Source of the DNA: Pseudomonas sp. HOU2
Lineage (GTDB): Bacteria > Pseudomonadota > Gammaproteobacteria > Pseudomonadales > Pseudomonadaceae
Direction: 5' to 3'
DNA: 64,000 nt
NCBI RefSeq assembly: GCF_040729435.1
Contig: NZ_CP160398.1
Span: forward strand, 620,001-684,000
The notes under the pieces were generated by a model. It did no database searches. It saw only the letters and a program-made list of their open reading frames with translations, and was not told where the DNA came from. A program made the translations under genes and the position numbers. Positions 46,601 through 53,913 of this stretch are shown here, in pieces; the first letter of the stretch is position 1, and each line of letters opens with the position of its first letter.

Positions 46601-49600
46601 TCAGCGGCGCCTGGCTCAGGTCAAGACGGTTGTACCGGGCGTCGAAACGCGCGTGCAACTGTTCGAGCACATCACCCTGCGCCGCATCCAGCGCCACCGC
46701 TTGCACCACCAGCCGCGCCTCGCGCCAGACCACTTGCTGCGGGCTCGCCAAGCCTTCCCAGACCACGCTGGTGCGCAGAATGTCGTGACGGGCAATGACC
46801 TTTTGCAGGTTGTCGGCAAAACCCTGCAAACGCTCAAGACTGTCGAACGCCAGCCGCGATTGCAGCAGGTACGGATCGCCCTGTTCGGCGCTCAGGTGGT
46901 GATAAAGAATGCCTTCCTGCAACGGTGCCAGCGGATAGATGTCCTGCACGTTGGCAGCCCCGCCCGGCACGGTGGCGACGATGCGCTCGATGCTGGCCTG
47001 ATCGAGTTCAGTCAGGCTGAGCAGGTCCGGGGTGATGCGGGTGCAGCCCGGCGGAATGCGATTGGCCGGCACGTCGATTTCGCGCCCGCTGCCCACGGCG
47101 GCGGCCAGTGCAGCGAGGGTCGGCTGGCTGAACAGCACGCGGACATCGGCGCTGAGGCCGATCTGCCGCATGCGTTCGATCAGGCTCACCGCCAACAGCG
47201 AATGCCCGCCCAGTTCGAAGAAATTATCCTGACGCCCCACCCGCTCGACTTTCAGCACGTCGATCCAGATCTGCGCCAGCGCGGTTTCCACCGCACCTTG
47301 TGGCGCTTCATATTCGCGGCTGAGCCATGCGCCGTGCTCCGGCTCCGGCTCCGGCAAGGCCTTGCGGTCGATCTTGCCGTTGGCGGTCAACGGCAGCGCA
47401 TCCAGCCGCACGTAAGCCGCCGGCAGCAGCGCATCCGGCAAGCGCGCCTGCAAATGCGTGTGCAACTGTTGAATATCGAACGCCGTGCGCTCGGTGAACC
47501 ACGCAATCAGCCGCCCGTCGCGGACCAGCACCACGGCTTCCTGCAGCGCAGCGTGGCTGCCGAGCGCGGCTTCGATTTCACCCAATTCAATACGCACACC
47601 ACGCAACTTGACCTGATCATCGTTGCGCCCCAGGTACTCGATGTTACCGTCGGCCAGCCAACGCGCCTGATCGCCGGTGCGGTACATGCGCGCCTGTGGC
47701 TCGTCGCTGAATGGGTCGAACAGGAAGTGCCCAGCGCTCAGCTCGGGACGATTCAGATAACCGCGCGCCACGCCGGCCCCGCCAACATACAACTCGCCCG
47801 CCACACCCACCGGCACCGGACGCTGCTCAGCGTCCAGCACATAGATTTTGGCGTTGGCAATCGGGCGGCCGATATGCAGCGGCTGATCCAGTTCGACCCG
47901 GCCCGAGGTGGCGACCACCGTGGCTTCGGTCGGGCCATAGTTGTTGATCACGTCGAAGGTTTGCGCACGATTGAACTGACGCAGGCGGTCACCGCCGATC
48001 AGCAGCGTACGCAAGGTCGGGTGCTGCAACTGCCGGCTGAACGCGTATTCGGCCACCGGCGTCGGCAGGAAGCTGACCTGCAACGGCTGCGCACACCACC
48101 AGTCGAGCAACTCGTCGAGGTGCTCGTTGCGGATCGACTGCGGCGGCAGGTGCAAGGTCGCGCCAACGCACAGCGCCGGCCAGACTTCCCAGGCCATCGC
48201 ATCGAAACCGAAGCCGGCGACACTCGCGGTCTGGCTGCTGGCCTGCAAATCAAAAGCTTCAGCGTGCCAGTGCACGAGGTTTTCCAGGGTCGCATGCTCG
48301 ACCATCACGCCTTTCGGTTGGCCGGTGGAGCCGGAGGTGTAGATCACGTAAGCCAGATGGTTCGGCGTCAATGCCGGCACCTGCGGATTGGTATCCGACA
48401 GGTGCTGCCAGAGGTCGTTGTCCAGATCGATGACCGGCACGCCGCCGAGCAGATCGCGAGTCGATGCCTGCGCCACGACCGCCACCGGGGCACAGTCCTG
48501 CAACAGGTAGGCGATGCGTTCCGGCGGATACGCCGGATCGACCGGCACATAACCGGCGCCGGCCTTGAGGATCGCCAGCAGCGCGACCAGCATGTCCGGG
48601 CTGCGCCGGGCACACAGGGCGACCCGGTCATCGGGCTGCACGCCAAGGCCGATCAGGTGATGCGCCAGGCGATTGGCCCGCTGATTGAGTTCGCCATAGC
48701 TCACCTGCTGCGCACCTTGCACCGCCGCCAAGGCTTCGGGATGCGCGGCCGCCCGGGCCTCGAACAAACGCTGCACGGTTTGCGCCGGCGGGTATTGGCG
48801 ACCGGTGATGTTAAACCCGACCAGAACCCGCTGGCGTTCGCTCGGCGACAGCACCGAGATCTGCTGCAGCGGCGTTGCTGGCGAGTGCTCCAGAGCGGTC
48901 AGCAAATTGTGCAGCGCGGTCTGCAAGTAATCGCAGACCCGCACACCATCCACTTGCGGCACTGCCTGCACGCTCAGGCGGAAACCTGTGCCGAGGTCGT
49001 CGACGCTGACCACCAGCGGATAGTTGCTGCGCTCGCGCGAGCTGAGAATCTCGATCCCGTCCCAGGTCACGCCTGCCGGCTCCGCCGCGCTGTGACGGTA
49101 GTTGAGCAAAGTGCTGAACAGCGGCAGCGAAGCCGACACACCGCTGCAACGCTGAGCCAGCGCCAGTGAGGCCTGCTCGTGCGCCAACAGTTGCGCCAGT
49201 CGCTCATGGGTGGCGCGCACGCCTTGCTGCACCGCCGTCGCGCCAGCGCTGACCCGCAGCGGCAAGGTGTTGATGAACATGCCGAGTGCGCGGTCGGCGC
49301 CTTCGCCGCCCTGCATGCGTCCGAGCAACACGGTGCCGAACACCACCTCTTCACGCCCCGAAACCTGCGCCAGCACCTGACCCCAGGCCTGGTGCACCAG
49401 GCTGGCCGCGCTGATGCCGAGCCGCCGCGCCTGCTCGCGCAAGCGTTCGGCCACGCCGGCGTCCAGCGTCTGCTCGCTGTCGACGATGCTGCTGCCGTCG
49501 CCATGCACGTCCTGCACACCGAAGGCCACGGTCGGCTCGTCGATGTCACCGAGCATGTCGCGGAAGAACGCTTCATGCGCTTCGGCATTGGCCTGCTGTT

Positions 49601-52600
49601 GCGCCTGCGCCACGTAGTTACGGTACTGCACCGGCGGCGGCAGATCGGCACCGCTCGGGTACAGGCTGTCGTTCATTTCCGCCAGCAGCACTTCCAGTGC
49701 GGTGTGGTCGAGCACGATGTGGTGCAGCAACAGGATGCCGACCCAGCGCTGCTGTTCACGGTCTTCGGTGTAGGCCAGACGCATCAGCGGTGCGCGGCGC
49801 AGGTCGAGGCGGTAGTGACGCGGATCGAAACGTGCCTGCATCTGCTCCAGCACATCGCCTTCCAGCAGGTCGGCGTCGATCCGCTCCAGTGCCAGCGGCG
49901 CTTCACGCCAGACCACTTGCACTGGCTCCTCAAGCCCTTCCCAGACCACGCTGGTGCGCAGAATGTCGTGGCGTTCGATCACCGCGTTGAGGGCGCGGAC
50001 AAAAGCCTTGATCTGCGCCAGACCGGCGAAGGCGAATTGCGCCTGCAACACGTATGGATCCCCGGCACTGGTCGCCAGGTGGTGGTAGAGAATCCCCGCC
50101 TGCAACGGGGCGAGGCCATAGATGTCCTGCACATTGCCGACGCCGCCGGGCACTGTGGCGACCACGCGGTCGATGGCGGCCTGATCCAGCGAGGCCAGCG
50201 GCAGCATGTCCGGGGTGATCCGCGTGCAATCGGCGGCAATCTGATTGTCCGGCACTTTGAAGACGTGACTTTGACTCAAAGTCGCCGCCAGTGCCGCCAC
50301 GCTCGGCTGGCCGAACAGCACGCGCACGTCGCAGTGCAAGTCGTGCTGACGCATGCGTTCGATCAATTTCACCGCCAGCAGCGAATGGCCGCCGAGTTCG
50401 AAGAAATTGTCGTGGCGCCCGACCTGCTCGACACCGAGCAGGGTCTGCCAGATGCCGGCGATCACGGTTTCGACTTCCCCCACTGGGGCTTCGAAACCAC
50501 GACGGGCGAAGGCATCGCTGTCCGGTTGTGGCAAGGCTTTGCGATCAAGCTTGCCGTTGGTGGTCAGCGGCAACGCATCAAGGCGCACAAACGCGCTCGG
50601 CACCATGTAGTCGGCCAGCGTCAGCAGCAACGCGTCGCGCAATTGCGCGGCGCTCGGCTCAGTGTCTACGGCGGCCAGCCAGTAAGCGACCAGACGCTGA
50701 TCACCGGGGCTGTCTTCGCGGGCGATCACCACCGCTTCGCGCACCCCGGCGCAGGCGGCGAGGCGAGCTTCGATTTCACCGAGTTCGATGCGGAAGCCAC
50801 GGATCTTCACTTGATCGTCGTTGCGCCCGAGGTATTCGAGGCTGCCATCCGTGGTCCAGCGCGCCAGGTCACCGGTCTTGTACAGACGCGCCTCGGCACG
50901 GCCGCTGAACGGGTCGGCAATAAAACGCTCGGCGGTCATGGCTTCGCGGTTGAGGTAGCCGCGGGCAACCCCGGCACCGCCAACGTACAACTCGCCGATC
51001 ACGCCGGCCGGCACCGGTTCGCGCTGCGCGTCGAGCACGTACAGTTGCAGGTCGGGAATGCCCACGCCGATCGGGCTGCGCCCCACCAGCAGCGCATCAG
51101 CTGCTTCCAGTGGCCGATAGGTCACGTGCACCGTGGTTTCGGTGATGCCGTACATGTTCACCAGCCGCGTACCGGCGTTGCCGACCCGCGCGTACCACGG
51201 TTTGAGCAGGCCCGGTTCCAGCGCTTCGCCGCCGAAAATCACCTCGCGCAACGAGTGCATCAACGGGCTGCGGCTCTGCGCGGCGATCAACTGGCGGAAG
51301 GCGCTAGGGGTCTGATTGAGCACGGTCACGCCAGTGCGACAGAGCAGCGCGTAGCAGTCGTCCGGCAAGCGGCTGACAGCTTGCGGCACCAGCAACAACT
51401 GGCCGCCAAACGCCAGCGCGCCCCAGATTTCCCACACCGAGAAGTCGAAAGCGAAGGAATGGAACAACGCCCACACGTCCTGCGGGTTGAAGTTGAACCA
51501 GTCGTGGGTCGCCGAAAACAGCCGCACCACGTTGCGATGCTCGACCATCACGCCCTTGGGCAGGCCCGTGGAGCCGGAGGTGTAGATCACGTAGGCGAGA
51601 TGGCTTGGAGTCAGCTCGGGAATCTGCGGATTGCTGCTGAGTTCAGCCTGCAACTGCAGGCTGTCCAGATCGATGATAGGCACGTTAAGCGCGCCAACCC
51701 GGTCCAGCGTATCGGCCTGGGTCAGCACCGCCACCGGGGCGCTGTCCTCCAGGGTGTAAGCGATGCGCTCCAGCGGATACGCCGGGTCGATCGGCACGTA
51801 ACCGGCGCCGGCCTTGAGGATACCGAGCAGGCCGATGAGCATTTGCGGGCCGCGCTCGACACAGATCGCCACGCGTTGATCCGGGCGAATCCCCTGTGCC
51901 AGCAGGTGATGGGCAAGCTGATTGGCGCGGCGATTGAGTTCGCCGTAGCTCAGCGTCTGCTCTTCGAACAGCAGCGCTGTGGCCTCGGGTCGCGCCGCCG
52001 CGTGGGCCTCGAACTGCTGATGAATCAGCGGCGTTTCCGGGAACTGCGGCAACGGCGAGTTGACCCCGTGCAGCAGGTATTCGCGCTCGGCCGCCGGCAG
52101 GATATTCAGGCGTTGCAGCGGTGCATCCGGGGTCGATTGCAAGGCCTGCAGCAGGCTATGCAACGCGGTGTGCAGATAAGCGGCGATGCGTTCGGCACCC
52201 AGCGCCGCATCGGCCAGCGCAGTGATGCGCAAGTCTTCGCCGAGGTCGTCGATGTTGATCGTCAGCGGGTAGTTCGTGCGTTCGCGGGCGCCCAGCACTT
52301 GCACGCCGGGGGCCAGTTCGCTGACCTCGGCGATCTCTTCACTGCTGCTGTGGCGATAGTTGAGGATCGCGCTGAACAATGGCGTCGGCACCGCCACTGC
52401 ACTGCAACGCTGGGCCAGGGCCAGCGAGGTCTGCTCATGGCCGAGCAGCGCAGTCAGGCGTCGATGGGTGGCCAGCACCCCGGCACGCACGCCGTCCTGC
52501 CCGACATCCACCCGCAGCGGCAAAGTGTTGATGAACATCCCCAGCGCCTGTTCGCCACCCTCACCCGCCTCCATCCGCCCCAGCAGCACGGTGCCGAACA

Positions 52601-53669
52601 CCACGGCGGTGCGGCCCGACAACTGGCCGAGCACCCGCGCAAGCGCCAGGTGCATCAGACTCGCGACACTGACCCCGAGCTGGCGCGCCTGGCCGCGCAG
52701 TTGCCGGCTGAAATCGGTGTCGAGCATCAGCACGGCTTCTTCGATGTCCTGGCCGTCGCCCTGCACATCCTGCAGACCACAGGGCAAGGTCGGCTCGTCG
52801 ATATCGGCGAGCATCTCGCGGAAAAACCCTTCGTGAACCTGCTCGTCCAGACGCAGGCGGGCCTTGGCCAGGTGATCGCGGTACGGCACCGGCGGCCCGA
52901 CCTGCGCAGTCTGGCCAAGCAGATGCGCGCGGGTTTCGCGGCGCACCACATCGAGTGCCACGTGGTCCATGATCAGGTGATGGAACAGCAACAGCGCAAC
53001 CACGCGCCCATTGGCCGGGTCCATGGCGTAGACCAGACGCAGCAGCGGCGCCTGCTGGATATCGAGGCGGAAGAACCGTGGGTCGTGGCGCTCCAGCAGT
53101 TGCGTCAGCACATCCGCGCCCGGCGCGAGGGCGATTTCCTCGCAGTGCAGACGAGCCTGCCGCTGCACCACTTGCAGGGGTTCGTCCAGGCGTTCCCAGA
53201 CGAACGAAGTGCGCAGAATGTCGTGGCGTTCGATCATCCATTGCAGCGCCTCGGCGAAGGCCTCCAGCCGTTCGCGGCTGTCGAAGGCGAATCGCGCTTG
53301 CGACACGTAGGGGTCACCGGCGGGCGCCGACAGGTGCAGATAGAGCATGCCTTCCTGCAGCGGCGCCAGCGGGTAAATGTCCTGCAGGTTGGCGGCGCCG
53401 CCGGGCACATTGGCCACTAGCCGGTCGATGGTCGACTGATCCAGCGTCACCAGCGGCAGCATGTCCGGGGTGATGCGAAACGCCGGGCTCAGCCAGTCGC
53501 CACCGTTTTGCGCGACCAGTTCCAGCAGTTGCGCCTTGTGTTCGCTGAGGCTGTCCCACAACGCATCGTCCAGCGCGTCGTCGCTGCCCAGAATGACCAG
53601 GTCTTCATCTTCCTGTTGAAGGCGGATCGCATGGGTGGAAAGAACAGCCATCAGTTCGCTGAAATGCAT
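40650..53669 (-). CDS. arfB: Cyclic lipopeptide synthetase, modules 3-6 (ArfB type)
   Basis: 4339 residues from the ATG at 53669 (MHFSELMAVLSTHAIRL), preceded by AGCAGG. The frame extends to 53870, but that extension has no domain content and crosses a hairpin. Order: TubC-like docking domain, then C-A-T x4. A3 motifs lie near residues 697, 1775, 2840 and 3905; carrier sites near 1093, 2155, 3215 and 4295. Pockets: DFWNIGMVH (Thr3), DAWFLGNVV (Leu4), DAWFLGNVV (Leu5), DVWHMSLVD (Ser6). All four C domains look like dual epimerising types, so residues 2-5 should be D. C3 has LHL instead of HHL in its first motif, and C5 has QHLILDH instead of HHxxxD. No thioesterase is present; the chain passes to ArfC. 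Confidence 0.93.
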   Translation of the reverse strand: MHFSELMAVLSTHAIRLQQEDEDLVILGSDDALDDALWDSLSEHKAQLLELVAQNGGDWLSPAFRITPDMLPLVTLDQSTIDRLVANVPGGAANLQDIYPLAPLQEGMLYLHLSAPAGDPYVSQARFAFDSRERLEAFAEALQWMIERHDILRTSFVWERLDEPLQVVQRQARLHCEEIALAPGADVLTQLLERHDPRFFRLDIQQAPLLRLVYAMDPANGRVVALLLFHHLIMDHVALDVVRRETRAHLLGQTAQVGPPVPYRDHLAKARLRLDEQVHEGFFREMLADIDEPTLPCGLQDVQGDGQDIEEAVLMLDTDFSRQLRGQARQLGVSVASLMHLALARVLGQLSGRTAVVFGTVLLGRMEAGEGGEQALGMFINTLPLRVDVGQDGVRAGVLATHRRLTALLGHEQTSLALAQRCSAVAVPTPLFSAILNYRHSSSEEIAEVSELAPGVQVLGARERTNYPLTINIDDLGEDLRITALADAALGAERIAAYLHTALHSLLQALQSTPDAPLQRLNILPAAEREYLLHGVNSPLPQFPETPLIHQQFEAHAAARPEATALLFEEQTLSYGELNRRANQLAHHLLAQGIRPDQRVAICVERGPQMLIGLLGILKAGAGYVPIDPAYPLERIAYTLEDSAPVAVLTQADTLDRVGALNVPIIDLDSLQLQAELSSNPQIPELTPSHLAYVIYTSGSTGLPKGVMVEHRNVVRLFSATHDWFNFNPQDVWALFHSFAFDFSVWEIWGALAFGGQLLLVPQAVSRLPDDCYALLCRTGVTVLNQTPSAFRQLIAAQSRSPLMHSLREVIFGGEALEPGLLKPWYARVGNAGTRLVNMYGITETTVHVTYRPLEAADALLVGRSPIGVGIPDLQLYVLDAQREPVPAGVIGELYVGGAGVARGYLNREAMTAERFIADPFSGRAEARLYKTGDLARWTTDGSLEYLGRNDDQVKIRGFRIELGEIEARLAACAGVREAVVIAREDSPGDQRLVAYWLAAVDTEPSAAQLRDALLLTLADYMVPSAFVRLDALPLTTNGKLDRKALPQPDSDAFARRGFEAPVGEVETVIAGIWQTLLGVEQVGRHDNFFELGGHSLLAVKLIERMRQHDLHCDVRVLFGQPSVAALAATLSQSHVFKVPDNQIAADCTRITPDMLPLASLDQAAIDRVVATVPGGVGNVQDIYGLAPLQAGILYHHLATSAGDPYVLQAQFAFAGLAQIKAFVRALNAVIERHDILRTSVVWEGLEEPVQVVWREAPLALERIDADLLEGDVLEQMQARFDPRHYRLDLRRAPLMRLAYTEDREQQRWVGILLLHHIVLDHTALEVLLAEMNDSLYPSGADLPPPVQYRNYVAQAQQQANAEAHEAFFRDMLGDIDEPTVAFGVQDVHGDGSSIVDSEQTLDAGVAERLREQARRLGISAASLVHQAWGQVLAQVSGREEVVFGTVLLGRMQGGEGADRALGMFINTLPLRVSAGATAVQQGVRATHERLAQLLAHEQASLALAQRCSGVSASLPLFSTLLNYRHSAAEPAGVTWDGIEILSSRERSNYPLVVSVDDLGTGFRLSVQAVPQVDGVRVCDYLQTALHNLLTALEHSPATPLQQISVLSPSERQRVLVGFNITGRQYPPAQTVQRLFEARAAAHPEALAAVQGAQQVSYGELNQRANRLAHHLIGLGVQPDDRVALCARRSPDMLVALLAILKAGAGYVPVDPAYPPERIAYLLQDCAPVAVVAQASTRDLLGGVPVIDLDNDLWQHLSDTNPQVPALTPNHLAYVIYTSGSTGQPKGVMVEHATLENLVHWHAEAFDLQASSQTASVAGFGFDAMAWEVWPALCVGATLHLPPQSIRNEHLDELLDWWCAQPLQVSFLPTPVAEYAFSRQLQHPTLRTLLIGGDRLRQFNRAQTFDVINNYGPTEATVVATSGRVELDQPLHIGRPIANAKIYVLDAEQRPVPVGVAGELYVGGAGVARGYLNRPELSAGHFLFDPFSDEPQARMYRTGDQARWLADGNIEYLGRNDDQVKLRGVRIELGEIEAALGSHAALQEAVVLVRDGRLIAWFTERTAFDIQQLHTHLQARLPDALLPAAYVRLDALPLTANGKIDRKALPEPEPEHGAWLSREYEAPQGAVETALAQIWIDVLKVERVGRQDNFFELGGHSLLAVSLIERMRQIGLSADVRVLFSQPTLAALAAAVGSGREIDVPANRIPPGCTRITPDLLSLTELDQASIERIVATVPGGAANVQDIYPLAPLQEGILYHHLSAEQGDPYLLQSRLAFDSLERLQGFADNLQKVIARHDILRTSVVWEGLASPQQVVWREARLVVQAVALDAAQGDVLEQLHARFDARYNRLDLSQAPLMRIVYAEDPAQQRVVAIILFQHLILDHTAMEVVGQEMRAFMFNQAESLGTPMPYRNYVAQARLGASEQEHEAFFRDMLGDIDEPTLPFGLHDVQGDGGAIEEAEQAVEAGLTLRLREQARQLGVSPASLMHLAWAQVLGVLANRRDVVFGTVLLGRMQGGEGADRTLGVFINTLPLRVDVSEGVRAAVKTTHARLTALLAHEHAPLALAQRCSAVSGAPLFSALLNYRHTAAEAQPHDGQGIWEGVQLLGGEERSNYPLTLSVDDLGEDFSLSVLALAQIGAQRICGYMHTALEHLVHALEQAPQRPLNRLPILSVEEYERLLVGFNPTAAAYPRGATIQALVQVQAEQQPQALAVVQGTQQLTYTQLNQQANRLAHHLLGLGVQPDDRIAVCLQRSPQMLVALLAILKAGAGYVPIDPAYPAERIAYLLQDSDPVAVLAQGATRELLGRVPVIDLDNALWQHLPQTNPQLPSLTPAHLAYVIYTSGSTGQPKGVMVEHATLENLVHWHCEAFDLRAGSHTASVAGCGFDAMAWEVWPALCVGATLHLPPPSISNEHLDDLLDWWRAQPLQVSFLPTPIAEYAFSRELGHPTLRTLLIGGDRLRQFAGAQTFDVINNYGPTEATVVATSGQIHAGQLLHIGRPMSNARVYLLDEQQRPVPVGVAGELYVGGAGVARGYLNRPELTAERFLEDPFSDEPQARMYRTGDLARWLADGNIEYLGRNDDQVKLRGVRVELGEIEAALSSHPAVQDAVVLVREARLIAWFTARTAVEIEDLRGQLQARLPQAMLPAAYVRLDALPLTANGKLDRKALPEPDQDAWLSRAYEAPQGPVETALAQVWAEVLQVEQVGRHDNFFELGGHSLLAVTLIERMRQLGLSTDVRVLFSQPTLAALAAAVGSGREVAVPANLIPLGCTHITPDMLTLLQLDQASIERIVATVPGGAANVQDIYPLAPLQEGILYHHLSAAQGDPYLLQSRLAFDSLERLQAFAAALRQVMSRHDILRTGVVWEGLATPVQVVWRDAELPVQEVALDPAAGDVLAQLYERFDARHFRIDLSQAPLIRLVYAQDPANHRVVAMLLFHHIAMDHTALAVVQEEMQAILFGHDEALLPAVSYRNYVAQTRLGVSEQEHEAFFRAMLGDIDEPTLPFGLLEVRGDGQDIEEVRQNVPEALARRLRSQARQMGVSVASLFHLAYARVLAATSGHERVVFGTVLLGRMQGGTGADRGLGMFINTLPLRVDLGDVSVRAGVRATHAQLTALLGHEHASLALAQRCSGVAAPSPLFSAMLNYRHSVSAEQQQANRLTWQGIENLSSEERTNYPLSLNVDDLGEGFILTVMTPSRIGAARVCGYMQQVLAELVEALEQTPQQALNRLPVIPDSERQQLLSGLNATEVDYNLEQTIHGLFEAQVQRSPQAPAVVAGEQPLSYAELNARANQLARHLRGLGVGPDARVAICVERGLDMVVGLLAILKAGGGYVPLDPAYPLERLAYMLEDSAPLAVLVQGTTRSLLGDVSVPVVDLDQPHWQALPTDNFSLVELTPQHTAYVIYTSGSTGQPKGVINEHSGVVNRLLWMQDAYQLTAADTVLQKTPFSFDVSVWEFFWPLMTGARLVMARPEGHKDPLYLSEIIEREHITTLHFVPSMLDVFLAHGDSARCSSLRQVMCSGEALPGSVVRRFKQQLPGSQLHNLYGPTEAAVDVTAWNCAGPLESTPDNTPIGKPIANTRMYILDAQQQPVPHGVVGELYIGGVQVARGYLNRPELNAERFLDDPFQANGRMYRTGDVARYLADGNIEYLGRNDDQVKIRGLRIELGEIQARLTQIDGVQEAAVLAREDVPGDKRLVAYYTGARLETDVLRSRLLENLPDYMVPAVFVHLDALPLSPNGKLDRKALPVPDQAALPVREYEAPVGDVEITLARLWAELLNVERVGRNDHFFELGGHSLLAVSLIGRLRQEGMEADVRSLFEHPTLAGYAAITERMEIVL

Positions 53670-53689
53670 GGGATAACCTGCTGTAAATA

Positions 53690-53734
53690 CGAGAAAAAGG
53701 AGCGCGCAGCGGCGAGTCCGTGCCTGCTGCGCGC
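53690..53734 (-). terminator. Terminator-like hairpin just upstream of the second NRPS gene
   Basis: A perfect 9-base GC stem (GCGCGCAGC at 53702-53710 against GCTGCGCGC at 53726-53734) with a 15-base loop. In the direction of NRPS transcription it is followed by TCCTTTTTCTC. It ends about 20 bases before the start codon. The T-run is short and the loop large, so it may be an attenuator rather than a full stop. Confidence 0.5.
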
Positions 53735-53816
53735 AGCCTGGAAAAGCTAAAACATCGGGGCTTGCGGGGCTGACATGGGAAGCGGGGACAAGCCGCCGGC
53801 TCGGGCGCCGCAATCC

Positions 53817-53906
53817 CCCTGTAGGAGCTGCCGCAGGCTGCGATCTTTTGATCTTGCTGTTAAAAGCCAAATCAAAAGATCGCAGCCTTCGGCAGCTCCT
53901 ACAGGG
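53817..53906. repeat. Long palindrome of the GTAGGAGCTGCCG family, copy 2
   Basis: The arms 53817-53852 and 53871-53906 are complementary over 36 bases with one mismatch, around an 18-base loop. It begins 8 bases past the stop codon of the first NRPS gene. The same arm occurs at 18509-18591. Confidence 0.95.
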
Positions 53907-53913
53907 TGCGGCG

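Noticed and set aside
43209..49169. Plus-strand open frame of 1986 codons antisense to arfB
   Set aside because: It is a shadow of the GC-rich, repetitive NRPS coding strand. Its translation is rich in Arg, His, Gln and Gly with no domain, and the opposite frame has unmistakable NRPS motifs throughout. The same holds for 49179-53420, 56116-59829, 31609-34443, 36070-38082, 27820-29505 and 23866-26493.
53670..53870. Extended N-terminus of the second NRPS from 53870
   Set aside because: The extra 67 codons run through a palindrome and a hairpin, have no domain and no better ribosome site. The conserved MHFSELM start at 53669 fits the docking domain.
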